A stretch of DNA of 64,000 nucleotides, taken from positions 682,001 through 746,000 of the forward strand of contig CBDETI010000022.1 in the NCBI GenBank assembly GCA_965242775.1, given 5' to 3'. This DNA is from JAWPMT01 sp965242775. GTDB lineage: Bacteria; Bacteroidota; Bacteroidia; Cytophagales; Cyclobacteriaceae. Numbering within the stretch: the first letter of the stretch is position 1; every line of letters starts with the position of its first letter. The notes beneath the pieces are model-generated. The model searched no databases. It saw nothing but the letters and a program-made list of their open reading frames with translations, and was not told where the DNA came from. A program made the position numbers and the translations under genes. This document shows, one piece after another, positions 34,484-44,319 of the stretch.

Positions 34484-35815
34484 ATGCAACACATTGTCAT
34501 AATCGGAAATGGTATCGCCGGGATTACTACGGCCAGACATGTCCGAAAGCGAAGTGATGACAAAGTCACTATCATTTCAGGAGAAACTGATCATTTCTAC
34601 TCCAGAACGGCCCTGATGTATATCTACATGGGCCATATGAAATACGAGCATACCAAGCCTTACGAGGACTGGTTTTGGTCGAAGAACCAGTTGGATTTAA
34701 TTCGTGGTTGGGTCAAAACCGTTGATTTTGATGCCAAATCAGTAGTGATGGAAGATGGGCAGCAAATTGCTTATGACAAGCTCGTGCTGGCCACAGGATC
34801 CAAGTCTAACAAGTTTGGGTGGCCCGGGCAAGACTTGAGCGGTGTGCAAGGACTTTACAACATGCAGGACCTGGAGTTGATGGAAAAAAGTACGTCAGGA
34901 ATTGAGCGCGCGGTTGTGGTCGGTGGTGGTCTTATCGGCATTGAAATGGCGGAAATGCTACATTCTCGCCATATCCCTGTCACCTATCTGGTAAGGGAAA
35001 AGCACTTTTGGAACGTGGTACTTCCGTCGCAGGAAGCGCAGCTGATCGATCGCCATATTTTGGAAAATGGCATCGATCTACGTTTGGAAACGGAACTGAA
35101 GGAGGTCGTGGATGATGGAAATGGCAAGGTTAAAGCGATTGTCACGAATTCCGGGGAAACCATCGATTGCCAGTTCGTAGGGTTAACCGTTGGTGTATCC
35201 CCCAACATTGATTTCCTGAGAGAAACCCAACTGGAGGTGGATCGGGGTATCCTGGTCGATGAATTCCTGGCGACTAACATTCCGGATGTCTATGCCGCAG
35301 GGGATTGTGCCCAAAGACGCAATCCATTATGGAATAGAAGACCAATAGAGGCCGTTTGGTATACCGGACGAATGATGGGAGAAAGTCTCGCCAAAACGCT
35401 TACCGGTACCAAAACTGAATACAATCCTGGCTATTGGTTTAACTCGGCGAAATTCTTCGATATCGAGTACCAAACCTATGGCCACGTTTGGGGAACCCTG
35501 AAAGACGGTGAAAAGGAGTTTTATTGGGAGCATCCCTCGGGTAAAAAATGCATGCACTTTGTCTTTGAGGAAGCCACAGGAAAGTTTCTTGGAGTGAATA
35601 CATTCGGTATCCGATTAAGGCACGCTTCTTTCAATAGTTGGCTGCGACGGGGTGCAAGTATCGACCATGTCCTGGAACACCTTAAAGACGCCAATTACGA
35701 TCCGGAGTTCTATGCCCAACATGAGCAAGAAATTTTAAGTCAATTCAATTCAGAAAACGGCAAAAGTCTGAAACCCAAGAAAAAGAGTTGGAAGAGGATA
35801 CTCTCCTACGCCTAA
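34484..35815 (+). CDS. FAD/NAD(P)-dependent oxidoreductase
   Basis: 443 residues. The FAD-binding motif IIGNGIAGITTARHVRK opens the protein, followed by LVLATGSKSNKFGWPG, a second Rossmann motif VVVGGGLIGIEMAEML and the FAD motif DVYAAGDCAQRRNPL. This is the NirB-N/ferredoxin-reductase-like class. The last 110 residues (WFNSAKFFDIEYQTYGHVW, KCMHFVFEEATGKFLGVNTFGI) form a C-terminal domain. It has no signal peptide. The next gene, 14 bases downstream, encodes a membrane 4Fe-4S protein, so this enzyme probably passes electrons from NAD(P)H to it. The final acceptor is unknown. Confidence 0.88.
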   Translation: MQHIVIIGNGIAGITTARHVRKRSDDKVTIISGETDHFYSRTALMYIYMGHMKYEHTKPYEDWFWSKNQLDLIRGWVKTVDFDAKSVVMEDGQQIAYDKLVLATGSKSNKFGWPGQDLSGVQGLYNMQDLELMEKSTSGIERAVVVGGGLIGIEMAEMLHSRHIPVTYLVREKHFWNVVLPSQEAQLIDRHILENGIDLRLETELKEVVDDGNGKVKAIVTNSGETIDCQFVGLTVGVSPNIDFLRETQLEVDRGILVDEFLATNIPDVYAAGDCAQRRNPLWNRRPIEAVWYTGRMMGESLAKTLTGTKTEYNPGYWFNSAKFFDIEYQTYGHVWGTLKDGEKEFYWEHPSGKKCMHFVFEEATGKFLGVNTFGIRLRHASFNSWLRRGASIDHVLEHLKDANYDPEFYAQHEQEILSQFNSENGKSLKPKKKSWKRILSYA

Positions 35816-35829
35816 AAAAGAATCTACAC

Positions 35830-37404
35830 ATGAAAACAATCAAACTTGCGGGCCTGGGAATATTTCTTACGGGCATTGTCATTTTCTCCTTTTCGATCTT
35901 TCTGGGATCCTATCAGGTTACTTCAGAAGCATTTGATGCTTATGCATCATCCCGCGGATTCAAGAGTGAGTTGTTTAGCGCTAACATGCGCAGCCAAGTT
36001 CTTGATAAGTCATTTGGTTCCTCTTTTGCGATCTCAGGGGCCATCGTATCGAGTCTGGAAGAGGCCAATGCCCAGCATCAGGCCAATCAGGAGTGGGACA
36101 AAGTGATTTGGGACAAGCCACACGATATGGCATTTGCCTTGATCAAGCCAGGAGGTAGTGGTCCTGTGGCGGAGAATAAGGGGCTCTTTTTCTTTCTGAC
36201 ATTTGGACTGGCCATCATTGGTGGGTTGATGTTTATTCTGCCTAATGTGGTGCTCATGGGCGGGCCTGGCATTAAGAATAATCACATTTACCAGGAAAAC
36301 TCCACGGGTCGTGGTTGGGTTGCGTATGTGGTTTTTGCGTGGCTGGTGGCATTTTATATTCTCCTCTATTTCTTTCCGGACCTGATCGTGAGCTGGGTAT
36401 ATCCGGTAGATCCGTTGAGTAGCTTTTTGAGCGGAAATCTTGCTAGTCAGTGGTTTTTGTATGGCACGATGTACACTTCGGTGATGATCGTTATGGGCAT
36501 TCGGATGTATATCAAATACCGTCACAACAGGTATCAAATGGTTAGGACTACCTCTGTCCTGTTTTTCCAGTTCGCCTTCGCTTTTACGATTCCCGAGCTC
36601 TTGGTGAGGTTCAATATGCCTTATATGGATTTCAAAAATGCCTGGCCGTTGGATTATGACTTCTTCTTTGACTGGAATATCAATGGCCTGATTGCTTCGG
36701 GGAATGTGGGATTCTTCATGCTTTTCTGGGGCATTGCCTTAACCATCATATTGGTCCCGCTTTTTTCCTATTTCTACGGAAAACGCTGGTATTGTTCCTG
36801 GGTTTGTGGTTGCGGGGGACTTGCTGAAACACTGGGGGATCCATATCGTCAGCATTCGGATAAATCACTCAAGGCCTGGAAGCTCGAGCGCTGGTTGATA
36901 CATGGTGTATTGGTCTTCGCAATTGTCATGACCTTGGCAACACTCTACACCTATTTCTCCGGTTCCTCAAGCCTACTCGGCGTGCAAACCTATGACCTGC
37001 AGAAGTACTATGGTTTTGCGATAGGATCCGTATTCTCAGGTGTAATTGGCACCGGTTTTTATCCTGTATTTGGGAATCGCGTATGGTGCCGGTTTGGCTG
37101 CCCGCTAGCCGCTTATATGGGGCTTGTTCAAAAGTTTAAATCGCGGTTTCGAATCACCACCAACGGCGGCCAGTGTATTTCCTGCGGCAATTGTTCAACT
37201 TACTGCGAACAAGGTATTGATGTAAGGTGGTATGCGCAAAGAGGTCAAAATATTGTACGATCATCTTGTGTGGGTTGTGGCGTATGTGCGGCTGTGTGCC
37301 CTCGAGGTGTATTGAAACTGGAAAACGGTACCAACGACGATGCCTCCCGCATGGAGGCACCTGCATTGGTTATTGGCAATGAGGGAGTGAAGGTAGGAAG
37401 TTGA
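35830..37404 (+). CDS. Polytopic membrane 4Fe-4S protein, NapH/NosR/CcoG-like
   Basis: 524 residues from the ATG at 35830. About eight membrane helices are visible (first LGIFLTGIVIFSFSIFLG). Cys motifs lie on the cytoplasmic side late in the chain: CSWVCGCGG, where NapH-type proteins usually have CxxxCP, VWCRFGCPLAAYMGLVQ, then two ferredoxin motifs CISCGNCSTYCEQG and CVGCGVCAAVCPRG; the first lacks the usual Pro. A large extracytoplasmic loop (about residues 25-120) precedes the second helix. With the FAD enzyme just upstream it forms a likely transmembrane electron-transfer pair. No nap, nos or cco genes are near, so the pathway is unknown. Confidence 0.87.
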   Translation: MKTIKLAGLGIFLTGIVIFSFSIFLGSYQVTSEAFDAYASSRGFKSELFSANMRSQVLDKSFGSSFAISGAIVSSLEEANAQHQANQEWDKVIWDKPHDMAFALIKPGGSGPVAENKGLFFFLTFGLAIIGGLMFILPNVVLMGGPGIKNNHIYQENSTGRGWVAYVVFAWLVAFYILLYFFPDLIVSWVYPVDPLSSFLSGNLASQWFLYGTMYTSVMIVMGIRMYIKYRHNRYQMVRTTSVLFFQFAFAFTIPELLVRFNMPYMDFKNAWPLDYDFFFDWNINGLIASGNVGFFMLFWGIALTIILVPLFSYFYGKRWYCSWVCGCGGLAETLGDPYRQHSDKSLKAWKLERWLIHGVLVFAIVMTLATLYTYFSGSSSLLGVQTYDLQKYYGFAIGSVFSGVIGTGFYPVFGNRVWCRFGCPLAAYMGLVQKFKSRFRITTNGGQCISCGNCSTYCEQGIDVRWYAQRGQNIVRSSCVGCGVCAAVCPRGVLKLENGTNDDASRMEAPALVIGNEGVKVGS

Positions 37405-37426
37405 AGGTTTAAGTAACTGATAGATG

Positions 37427-37454
37427 AAGCCGCTCCTTACGGGCGGCTTTTTTT
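37427..37454 (+). terminator. Rho-independent terminator after the 4Fe-4S protein gene
   Basis: AGCCGCTCC pairs with GGGCGGCT (one bulged T) around the loop TTAC, followed by a T run. It ends the FAD/4Fe-4S unit. Confidence 0.88.
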
Positions 37455-37532
37455 GTGACTAAACCTACCTCGCCCGGAATTGCCTATCATTCCGTTCATG
37501 TACACTTGATTAATCATTTTACCAGAAACCAT

Positions 37533-37609
37533 TCGATTTTTACAAAAACGAAACATATTGCTCTAAGGCTCGTAAATGTCTTGTGAATATCAATTTCGAC
37601 AAAAACGAA
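37533..37609. promoter_or_regulatory. Repeated ACAAAAACGAA motif upstream of the permease-PadR operon
   Basis: ACAAAAACGAA occurs at 37542-37552 and again at 37599-37609. The first copy is part of an imperfect inverted repeat, TTCGATTTTTACAAAAACGAA less one base at each reading (37532-37552 region). It is a candidate operator for the PadR protein encoded in this operon; binding is inference only. Confidence 0.35.
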
Positions 37610-37617
37610 TCTAATAC

Positions 37618-40236
37618 TTGAAAGGTCATAACTCACCACCTCGTTGGATAAAAGCCGTCCTGGAAAAATACTGCGACAGCAGACTACTGGAGGGGATTCT
37701 AGGTGATCTGGATGAGGTCTACACGGAGCATTTGGAAAGAAAATCCAAATCGGTGGCAAGCTGGGCTTATGCTTGGAACGCCCTGGGTTTTTTGAGAATG
37801 GTATTCAGAAAAAAACTAACCAATAATATGGCTATGCGCTCGATCTGGTTCAACTATCTACTAGCGGCTTTCCGATCAGGAAGGCGTCAGAAATTCACTT
37901 TTTCAGTCAATGTTTTAGGGTTGGTGCTGGCCATTTCCTGCTCGCTGTACGCTTTGATCTATATCAACGATGAGTTACAATTTGATACTCAGCACGAGCA
38001 ATCCGATCAGATTTTTCGGTTGCACAAGCGATACATCAATGTCCAGGAGCAAATAGACCACCTGACTTACGAGACTTCCGGAATGATGGGGCCTACCATG
38101 AAAAGTGAATTTCCGGAAGTAGAGGAATTTGTGCGAGTCCTGCCCTGGTGGGATCCGATGGTACTCACGCACAAGCGAACACATATCAGTACCGATCATG
38201 CTTACTTTGCGGACTCGACTTTTTTCAAGGTATTTGATTTCAAGTTGCTCCGAGGCAATCCGGATCAGGTGCTGACCGCCCCCTCCTCGATCGTTCTCTC
38301 GGAAAGTCTGGCCAAAGCCATTTTTTCCGACCAGGACCCTATCGGAAAAGTGGTGAAGGGTCTCCACTATGAAGATCTGGAAGTCACCGGTATCATGGAA
38401 GATGTACCCCGCCAGTCGTCGTTCAGACACGAGGCTATTATTTCCTGGTCCACAACTGTACCAGGCGTGGGCGTTTTCAATATGCGATGGATGAACAATT
38501 GGTTGGCCCAGGGGATCTACACATTCGTTCGCCTACAAGCCGGAGCCAAGTCAGCAGATGTTGTTCCAAAGCTCTCCGAAATGATGAAAGAGCATTTTCC
38601 TGAACGTTCCGAACAATACTTTTTGAAGTTGCAACCTCTCTCCGATATGTACCTGAAGGGGTATAACATTCGGGGGACCGAGCGAATGCGGTCCGGGAGC
38701 ATCGTCTTCACCCGGACCCTGGGATTTTCTGCCCTGCTCATATTTCTCATTGCCGCAACCAACTACATCAACATGGCATTATCAAAGGCCAGCCGTGCCC
38801 GCAAGGAAGTAGGTGTTCGGAAGGTTATGGGGTCCACCAAAAAACAACTAATTGGCCGCTTTGTGGTCGAAACCTTTATCATCACCACCATCGCTTCCAT
38901 ACTCAGCTTCATCCTCGTGCTAGTTGCACTACCCTATATCAACCCTATTGTGGGTAAGGAACTACCTCTGGTCGCAGCATTCCAACCAATCGTGTGGGTA
39001 TCCCTGGCCATTTTTGTTCTTGGCGTCAGTCTGCTGGTAGGATTTTATCCGGCTTTGGTCATTGCCTCTCCTTCCATTACTTCCATCTTAAAATCCGCTG
39101 ACGCGCAGACCGGATCCGTTGGTGCCTTACGTAAACTCTTACTTGGAATTCAATATATGATCTCAATTTTCCTGATCATCTGTACCATCATATTTGTCCG
39201 GCAAATCCATTATTTGGAGAACAAACCGCTGGGCATGGACAAGGACAATATCCTGGTGTTGGACATTGGCAATGAGGTCTCGGATAAGGCAGATGTACTC
39301 GAATCGGAGCTGCTTACTCACCCCAACGTGGAGATTGTTTCTATTTCCAGATCTGCCCTGGGAGGTGGCTCTTACACCACCAGTGTCTTTCCAGAGGGCT
39401 ATGGTGACGAATTTGGTGCGAGGATTTACGGTGTGGATCAGGAGTTTTTTGAAACCTACGGGATCAAAACAGTGCTCGGCCGCACCTTCCTGCCCGGGTC
39501 GGTCGCTGACAGTAATCGCCTTGTGGTCAATGAAGCGTTTGTCAAATTCATGGATTGGGACGACCCAATAGGGAAACACGTTCGTTTTTCAGAAGACAGT
39601 CAACCCGTGCCAATCATGGGTGTTGTTAACGATTTTCATATAGAGTCACTGGCGAGTGGCGTAGTAGAACCTATGATTCTGTATCTCAACTTAACCACCC
39701 AATGGTACGCCAGTATCAAGTTGGGACAGGGTAGCGTCCATGAAACCATCGCCTTCGTCGAAGGGTTGTGGAATCAGCTAGCAAGACGAACTCCCTTCAA
39801 CTACTATTTTGTGGACGATTGGTTCCACGCCAAGTACGAAAAGGAGCGACAGCTTTTAAAAATTGCCACTTATTACGCGAGTGTTAGCATCTTGCTCAGT
39901 TTGCTTGGATTGTTAGGTCTTACTTCATTGCTACTCCAACATCGCATCAAAGAAATTGGTATTAGAAAGGTACTTGGCGCCTCTGTTGCAAGCATTTTGC
40001 AGCTAATGAACAAACAATTTATTCCCGTAATAGGCGTAAGCTTTGTACTGGCTTCACCATTGGCATTTTGGCTGATGTCCGACCTCCTAAATCAATTCGC
40101 CAATCGAATAAACGTGGATCAAGGACCATTCATCATCGCATTGATTTCAACGATCATGACAAGTGTATTAATCATTGTCTTAACCTCATTGAAGTCAGCC
40201 CATACAAATCCCTCGAAAATCTTAAAATCCGAATGA
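37618..40236 (+). CDS. MacB/FtsX-type ABC transporter permease with N-terminal prefix domain
   Basis: 872 residues from a TTG at 37618. That start is supported because the first 60 residues (PPRWIKAVLEKYCDSRLLEG, ILGDLDEVYTEHLE) form the small prefix domain also found in the permeases at 40561 and 54620; the first in-frame ATG would remove it. Next comes a membrane helix, a MacB-type periplasmic domain, a three-helix FtsX block with KASRARKEVGVRKVMGSTKK, a second periplasmic domain and a second FtsX block with HRIKEIGIRKVLGAS. No ATPase is encoded in the operon. Such proteins work in tripartite efflux or mechanotransmission. The padR gene starts one base after its stop. Confidence 0.92.
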   Translation: MKGHNSPPRWIKAVLEKYCDSRLLEGILGDLDEVYTEHLERKSKSVASWAYAWNALGFLRMVFRKKLTNNMAMRSIWFNYLLAAFRSGRRQKFTFSVNVLGLVLAISCSLYALIYINDELQFDTQHEQSDQIFRLHKRYINVQEQIDHLTYETSGMMGPTMKSEFPEVEEFVRVLPWWDPMVLTHKRTHISTDHAYFADSTFFKVFDFKLLRGNPDQVLTAPSSIVLSESLAKAIFSDQDPIGKVVKGLHYEDLEVTGIMEDVPRQSSFRHEAIISWSTTVPGVGVFNMRWMNNWLAQGIYTFVRLQAGAKSADVVPKLSEMMKEHFPERSEQYFLKLQPLSDMYLKGYNIRGTERMRSGSIVFTRTLGFSALLIFLIAATNYINMALSKASRARKEVGVRKVMGSTKKQLIGRFVVETFIITTIASILSFILVLVALPYINPIVGKELPLVAAFQPIVWVSLAIFVLGVSLLVGFYPALVIASPSITSILKSADAQTGSVGALRKLLLGIQYMISIFLIICTIIFVRQIHYLENKPLGMDKDNILVLDIGNEVSDKADVLESELLTHPNVEIVSISRSALGGGSYTTSVFPEGYGDEFGARIYGVDQEFFETYGIKTVLGRTFLPGSVADSNRLVVNEAFVKFMDWDDPIGKHVRFSEDSQPVPIMGVVNDFHIESLASGVVEPMILYLNLTTQWYASIKLGQGSVHETIAFVEGLWNQLARRTPFNYYFVDDWFHAKYEKERQLLKIATYYASVSILLSLLGLLGLTSLLLQHRIKEIGIRKVLGASVASILQLMNKQFIPVIGVSFVLASPLAFWLMSDLLNQFANRINVDQGPFIIALISTIMTSVLIIVLTSLKSAHTNPSKILKSE

Positions 40237-40237
40237 A

Positions 40238-40564
40238 ATGAAAGGAACCAATCTAGGAGAACTGGAAGAGTTGATCATGCTCACCGTGGCTTCCTTATAC
40301 GATGACGCCTACGGGGTAGCTATCCAGAAAACCATCAAGGAGAAAAGCGAAAGATCAATAAGTATAAGTACAGTACACGCCGTATTGTATCGACTAACTG
40401 AAAAAGGGTATATGTCGTCCAGATACGATGGAGCTACACCTGAAAGGGGCGGCAGGCGCAAGCACCTTTTCCGGGTGACAGTCGCTGGGCAACGTGTCTT
40501 GCAGCAAGCCCGAGAACTCAGAAATGGAATGTGGGACTCCATACCCGAAATGGCCTTTGAATGA
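40238..40564 (+). CDS. PadR family transcriptional regulator
   Basis: 108 residues with the winged-helix PadR core: LGELEELIMLTVASLYDDAYGV, AIQKTIKEKSERSISISTVH, AVLYRLTEKGYMSSRYDG, ERGGRRKHLFRVTVAGQRVL. The C-terminal dimerisation part is short (class II size). It lies between two permease genes, one base after the first and overlapping the second by four (ATGA), so it most likely controls this operon. It closely resembles the PadR at 57190. Confidence 0.93.
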   Translation: MKGTNLGELEELIMLTVASLYDDAYGVAIQKTIKEKSERSISISTVHAVLYRLTEKGYMSSRYDGATPERGGRRKHLFRVTVAGQRVLQQARELRNGMWDSIPEMAFE

Positions 40565-43173
40565 AAAAAAGACCTCCCCAGTTTATTGGCAGATGGCTAT
40601 CCAGGTTCATTGACCCTTTTCTTTTGGAAGGCATACTAGGTGATCTGGAAGAAAAATACGCTGATCATGTCAAGGCGCATGGTGCTTTCCAGGCCAAAAT
40701 CCGCTACGCATTCAGTGCGCTAACCTTCCTGAAATTGCGCTTTTTCAAACCCAAAAACATTACATCAATCTCTATGATCCGTCACTATCTTATCACAGCA
40801 TTTCGAAACATCAAGCGACATGGTGTTTTCTCCGCTATTAATATTTTCGGTTTGGCTACTGCCATGACCTTGTGCCTGTTGATTATCCTATTTTATGTCG
40901 ACCAAAGCGGAATGGAAAGCCATAATCCTGACGCTAACCGGACCTATAGAATACTTACTACCAAGAAAGATCCCGACCGTGACAGAATCCTGCTCCACGC
41001 CACCAGTCCCTACGAAATTCCGGACAGGTTAGAAGCAAATTTCCCTCAGATTGAAAGTACGAGCACCCTGATGCGGGAAAATGGTGAGGTGAAATTTCAT
41101 GACAAAGTTCTGTCCTTTTCGGGGCTTTATGCCTCCGGTAACTTCTTTGACTTTTTTCAATACAATCTGCAAGCAGGCAACAAGAGCAACGCGCTCAGTG
41201 AACCTATGTCTATCGTACTTTCTGAAGAGCTCGCGGAGCGACTTTTTGGTGCTGACGAGGCATTGAACCAATCATTATATATTGATGGTTTAGGTCACTT
41301 TACAGTAACTGGTATCGTCAAGGAGCCTGCGAGTCGTAGCCACATTCGGTTTGATCTTCTTTTGTCACTTTCCTCAATGGATAGAAAGCCAGGAATTGCC
41401 GAGTTAAAGAATAATTGGGAAAAGGGTTCAGACCAGTTTTTCAACTATGTCCGGTTGAAGAAAGACGCATACGCATCTGTAGACTTTCTCCCCTATCTCG
41501 CAGAATTAAAAACACAATTCCCACGATCCGAACAGGCAGGGCTGGGCTTCCAGGTCCAACCCCTCGACGATATCAACTTTGGGCCAGTTGTCCGTGGGGA
41601 AATTGGCTTTGCCATCCCCGGTTTTGTTTTCTGGTTTCTAGCCATCATTGCCATGCTGGTCATGGTTTCAGCGGTGTTCAATTATGTCGGTTTAAGTGTT
41701 GCTCAGGCTCTTCGCCGGGCAAAGGAAGTAGGTATCAAAAAGGCAATGGGCGCCGAAAAACGGCATGTGCTTTGGCAGTTTCTGGTAGAGGCTCAGGTGT
41801 TGGTCTTTATTTCATGGGTATTGGCAATGCTTCTGCTTCAGGTGTTGATACCCGTCTACAACAGTATGAAAGTGCTTCGGGATATCGACGGCAGTATTGA
41901 TCCTAATGTTTGGAGTAATACAGGGCTATTTCTGTCCTTTCTTCTTTTCGCCTTGTTCATTGGGTTGATCTCAGGAGGTTATCCGGCAATTCATGTATCG
42001 CGGTTCGGATTTCGAGAAGCGACGAAAAAAAGTAGCAAAGGAAAATCCCAGGGTTTTCTGCTAAGGAAGATCCTGACCTTCCTACAATACAGTTTTTCAC
42101 TGGTTTTCATTGTCACAGCCATTGTCATCAACAAGCAATCCAATTTGTTCTTCGAGATGGAGTATGGTTTCGATCAAGAAAACATGATCAGTTTTCCTGC
42201 AAAGGACCTACCATACGAGGCACTAAAAACTGAATTGCTTCGAAATCCTCACATCGAGTCAGTAAGCAGGTCCAGCGCGCTGCCTGCGTTAAGTTTCATC
42301 ACGAAAGAAACCTTCCGTATGCCAGGAGCAGAATCGACAATCAGGCTCTCAAGCTTTGCTGTGAACGAGGACTTTCTGGACAATCTGGACCTGTCCGTAA
42401 AGGCAGGCACCAATTTCCGTCCCGGTTTGGCTACCAACACCAAGTCCGTTTTGGTCAATGAAGCTTTTTGCAACGAATACGATATCACATATGATAGATT
42501 TATAAGTGGGGAGCAAACCATTCGCGCTGAAAAAGACAGCACGACCTACCATATTGTTGGTATTGTCGAGGATTTCAAGTTCGACGTGCTTTTTCGGGAG
42601 TCCGGTCCCTTGGTGTTGACCTATGACCCGGATGAATGGCAGCATATCAATGTGAAATTTTCAGGTGTCGACCCGGATGTAGCTGCGAGCGAAATCGAAA
42701 CAGTCTGGCGGGAGTTTGATAAAGTCCATGCTTTTGAATATTCTCACTATCAATATGAGCTGGCAGACATGTATGAGGAATTTCAGGATATAGGAAAAAT
42801 CGTGGGACTAGCCGCAGGGCTTGCCATTATTATTGCTTGCATCGGTCAATTCGGCATGATTCTTCATCATGTCGAGCTCAAAACCAAAGAGGTTGGTATC
42901 CGAAAAGTGCTGGGATCCACGAACCGCCAACTGATAGTTCTTCTTTCTCGTGGCTACATAGGTTTGACCACCGTGGCCTTACTTTTGAGTGTGCCACTCG
43001 CCTGGTGGATGAACAATGCCTGGACCCAAAGGGTAGGCTATCATGTGGAAGTAGGAGCATGGATTTTAGGCCAGGGTATCGTATCAGTTATTCTGCTGTC
43101 AGCACTTTCGGTCTTTTCCCTGACCGTAAGAGCCGCCAACAAAAACCCGGTCGAAACACTGAAATATGAGTAG
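40561..43173 (+). CDS. MacB/FtsX-type ABC transporter permease with N-terminal prefix domain
   Basis: 870 residues. The prefix domain reads RWLSRFIDPFLLEGILGDLE with EKYADHVKAHG, followed by a helix after HGVFSAINIFGLATAMTLCL, a periplasmic MacB-like domain (SIVLSEELAERLFG), an FtsX block with ALRRAKEVGIKKAMGAEKRH, a second periplasmic domain (RSSALPALSFITKE, SVLVNEAFCNEYDI) and a final FtsX block with LKTKEVGIRKVLGSTNRQ. It is the second permease of the operon; the two could form a heterodimer with an ATPase encoded elsewhere. Confidence 0.92.
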   Translation: MKKRPPQFIGRWLSRFIDPFLLEGILGDLEEKYADHVKAHGAFQAKIRYAFSALTFLKLRFFKPKNITSISMIRHYLITAFRNIKRHGVFSAINIFGLATAMTLCLLIILFYVDQSGMESHNPDANRTYRILTTKKDPDRDRILLHATSPYEIPDRLEANFPQIESTSTLMRENGEVKFHDKVLSFSGLYASGNFFDFFQYNLQAGNKSNALSEPMSIVLSEELAERLFGADEALNQSLYIDGLGHFTVTGIVKEPASRSHIRFDLLLSLSSMDRKPGIAELKNNWEKGSDQFFNYVRLKKDAYASVDFLPYLAELKTQFPRSEQAGLGFQVQPLDDINFGPVVRGEIGFAIPGFVFWFLAIIAMLVMVSAVFNYVGLSVAQALRRAKEVGIKKAMGAEKRHVLWQFLVEAQVLVFISWVLAMLLLQVLIPVYNSMKVLRDIDGSIDPNVWSNTGLFLSFLLFALFIGLISGGYPAIHVSRFGFREATKKSSKGKSQGFLLRKILTFLQYSFSLVFIVTAIVINKQSNLFFEMEYGFDQENMISFPAKDLPYEALKTELLRNPHIESVSRSSALPALSFITKETFRMPGAESTIRLSSFAVNEDFLDNLDLSVKAGTNFRPGLATNTKSVLVNEAFCNEYDITYDRFISGEQTIRAEKDSTTYHIVGIVEDFKFDVLFRESGPLVLTYDPDEWQHINVKFSGVDPDVAASEIETVWREFDKVHAFEYSHYQYELADMYEEFQDIGKIVGLAAGLAIIIACIGQFGMILHHVELKTKEVGIRKVLGSTNRQLIVLLSRGYIGLTTVALLLSVPLAWWMNNAWTQRVGYHVEVGAWILGQGIVSVILLSALSVFSLTVRAANKNPVETLKYE

Positions 43174-43228
43174 GTGATAAATGAGTAAGGCTGGGCAACC
43201 AGGTCGTTTCAGTATACCTTGGTAAACA

Positions 43229-44314
43229 TCATTCTAACGCTTCGCGATAAAAGCGGATCCAGTTGCCCCCGCAGATATTGAGCACATCCTCTTGCGTGTA
43301 ACCTCGACTTCCTAGTATCCTGGGTATGCTTTGCAAGTCGGCAATTGTATCCAGATCATGGGGAGATTGCTCGGTGCCAAAGGCACCATCCAAGTCGGAC
43401 CCAATGCCCGCGTGCAGCGAGTTGCCGGCTAGCTGGCAAACATGATCGATGTGGTCTACCACCGTTTCCAGTGAAACGTTTTTCGCCTGGGGGGTGGACT
43501 TTCCGCGAACCCAGTTCTCAGTAAGCATCCAGGCATCCAGGGCAGCGCCAATAACGGCGCCCCGATCGATCAGTTCCTTTAATTGCTCATCTGAAAACTG
43601 ACGATGATGAGGAACAAGGCTACGACAGTTATTATGACTGGCGCAGACCGGACCTTTGAACTGATCCAGGGCTTCCCAAAAACTCTCATCACAAAGGTGA
43701 GTGGTATCGAGCACCATATTTAGGTGCTCCATTTCTTGGAGAAGCTCCCGGCCCCTTTTCCCGAGGCCCCCTGTGGCATCTGTACCCTGGGCATAAGTTC
43801 CAGGACCATAATGTGCTGGCCCAATAGCTCTGAGCCCGTCTTTATAGGCCTTTTCCAGGTGCGACATGCTAACCAACGAGTCCGCTCCTTCCAAACTACG
43901 GATCATGCCGATTGGGCTGTTAACCGGATCTGCCTCCCAGGCTATTATATGGTCGTCTAACTCTTTTCGGCTGGTGATTTGTCGGATCATGCCATCGACT
44001 TCCATCGCCTGATACCAGGCCAATTGTGCTTGAGTTTGCGCCCATGCTTGCTCCGGAGAATTCCAACTCGCTCCGGGAAGTTTGTTCGTTTTTTTTGTGT
44101 ATCTGGCGATCTGCGTGCCAATCACGATACCAATATTACCTTGACGCAGACTGGAGAAGCTCACCGTGCCCTTACCCCTGTCAGGCTTATCGGTCATCCC
44201 TTTTTCGGATTCTCTGATCTCCTCCACAGTCCAGCGCAGGTCGCGATTCCACTCCATGGCGTTCATGGACAAATCGAGATGGGCATCAAAAATCAGTGGC
44301 AACTTTTTTTCCAT
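43229..44314 (-). CDS. Membrane-dipeptidase family (M19) peptidase
   Basis: 361 residues, no signal peptide. Metal-binding motifs of the M19 amidohydrolase fold are present: FDAHLDLS (His-x-Asp), SLEGADSL (bridging Glu), VLDTTHLCDESF, CASHNNCRSL and GIGSDLDGAFG. Enzymes of this family cleave dipeptides, often those with a D-residue at the C-terminal side, and are Zn-dependent. It is the last gene of a five-gene unit and starts five bases after the PLP-enzyme gene, so cleavage of D-amino-acid dipeptides is the natural guess. Confidence 0.92.
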   Translation of the reverse strand: MEKKLPLIFDAHLDLSMNAMEWNRDLRWTVEEIRESEKGMTDKPDRGKGTVSFSSLRQGNIGIVIGTQIARYTKKTNKLPGASWNSPEQAWAQTQAQLAWYQAMEVDGMIRQITSRKELDDHIIAWEADPVNSPIGMIRSLEGADSLVSMSHLEKAYKDGLRAIGPAHYGPGTYAQGTDATGGLGKRGRELLQEMEHLNMVLDTTHLCDESFWEALDQFKGPVCASHNNCRSLVPHHRQFSDEQLKELIDRGAVIGAALDAWMLTENWVRGKSTPQAKNVSLETVVDHIDHVCQLAGNSLHAGIGSDLDGAFGTEQSPHDLDTIADLQSIPRILGSRGYTQEDVLNICGGNWIRFYREALE

Positions 44315-44319
44315 AGATT

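Noticed and set aside
34484..37404. Nitrite reductase NirBD or nitrous oxide NosR system
   Set aside because: The FAD protein lacks the siroheme and 4Fe-4S halves of NirB, and the membrane protein lacks the FMN-binding domain of NosR; no nir or nos genes are nearby.
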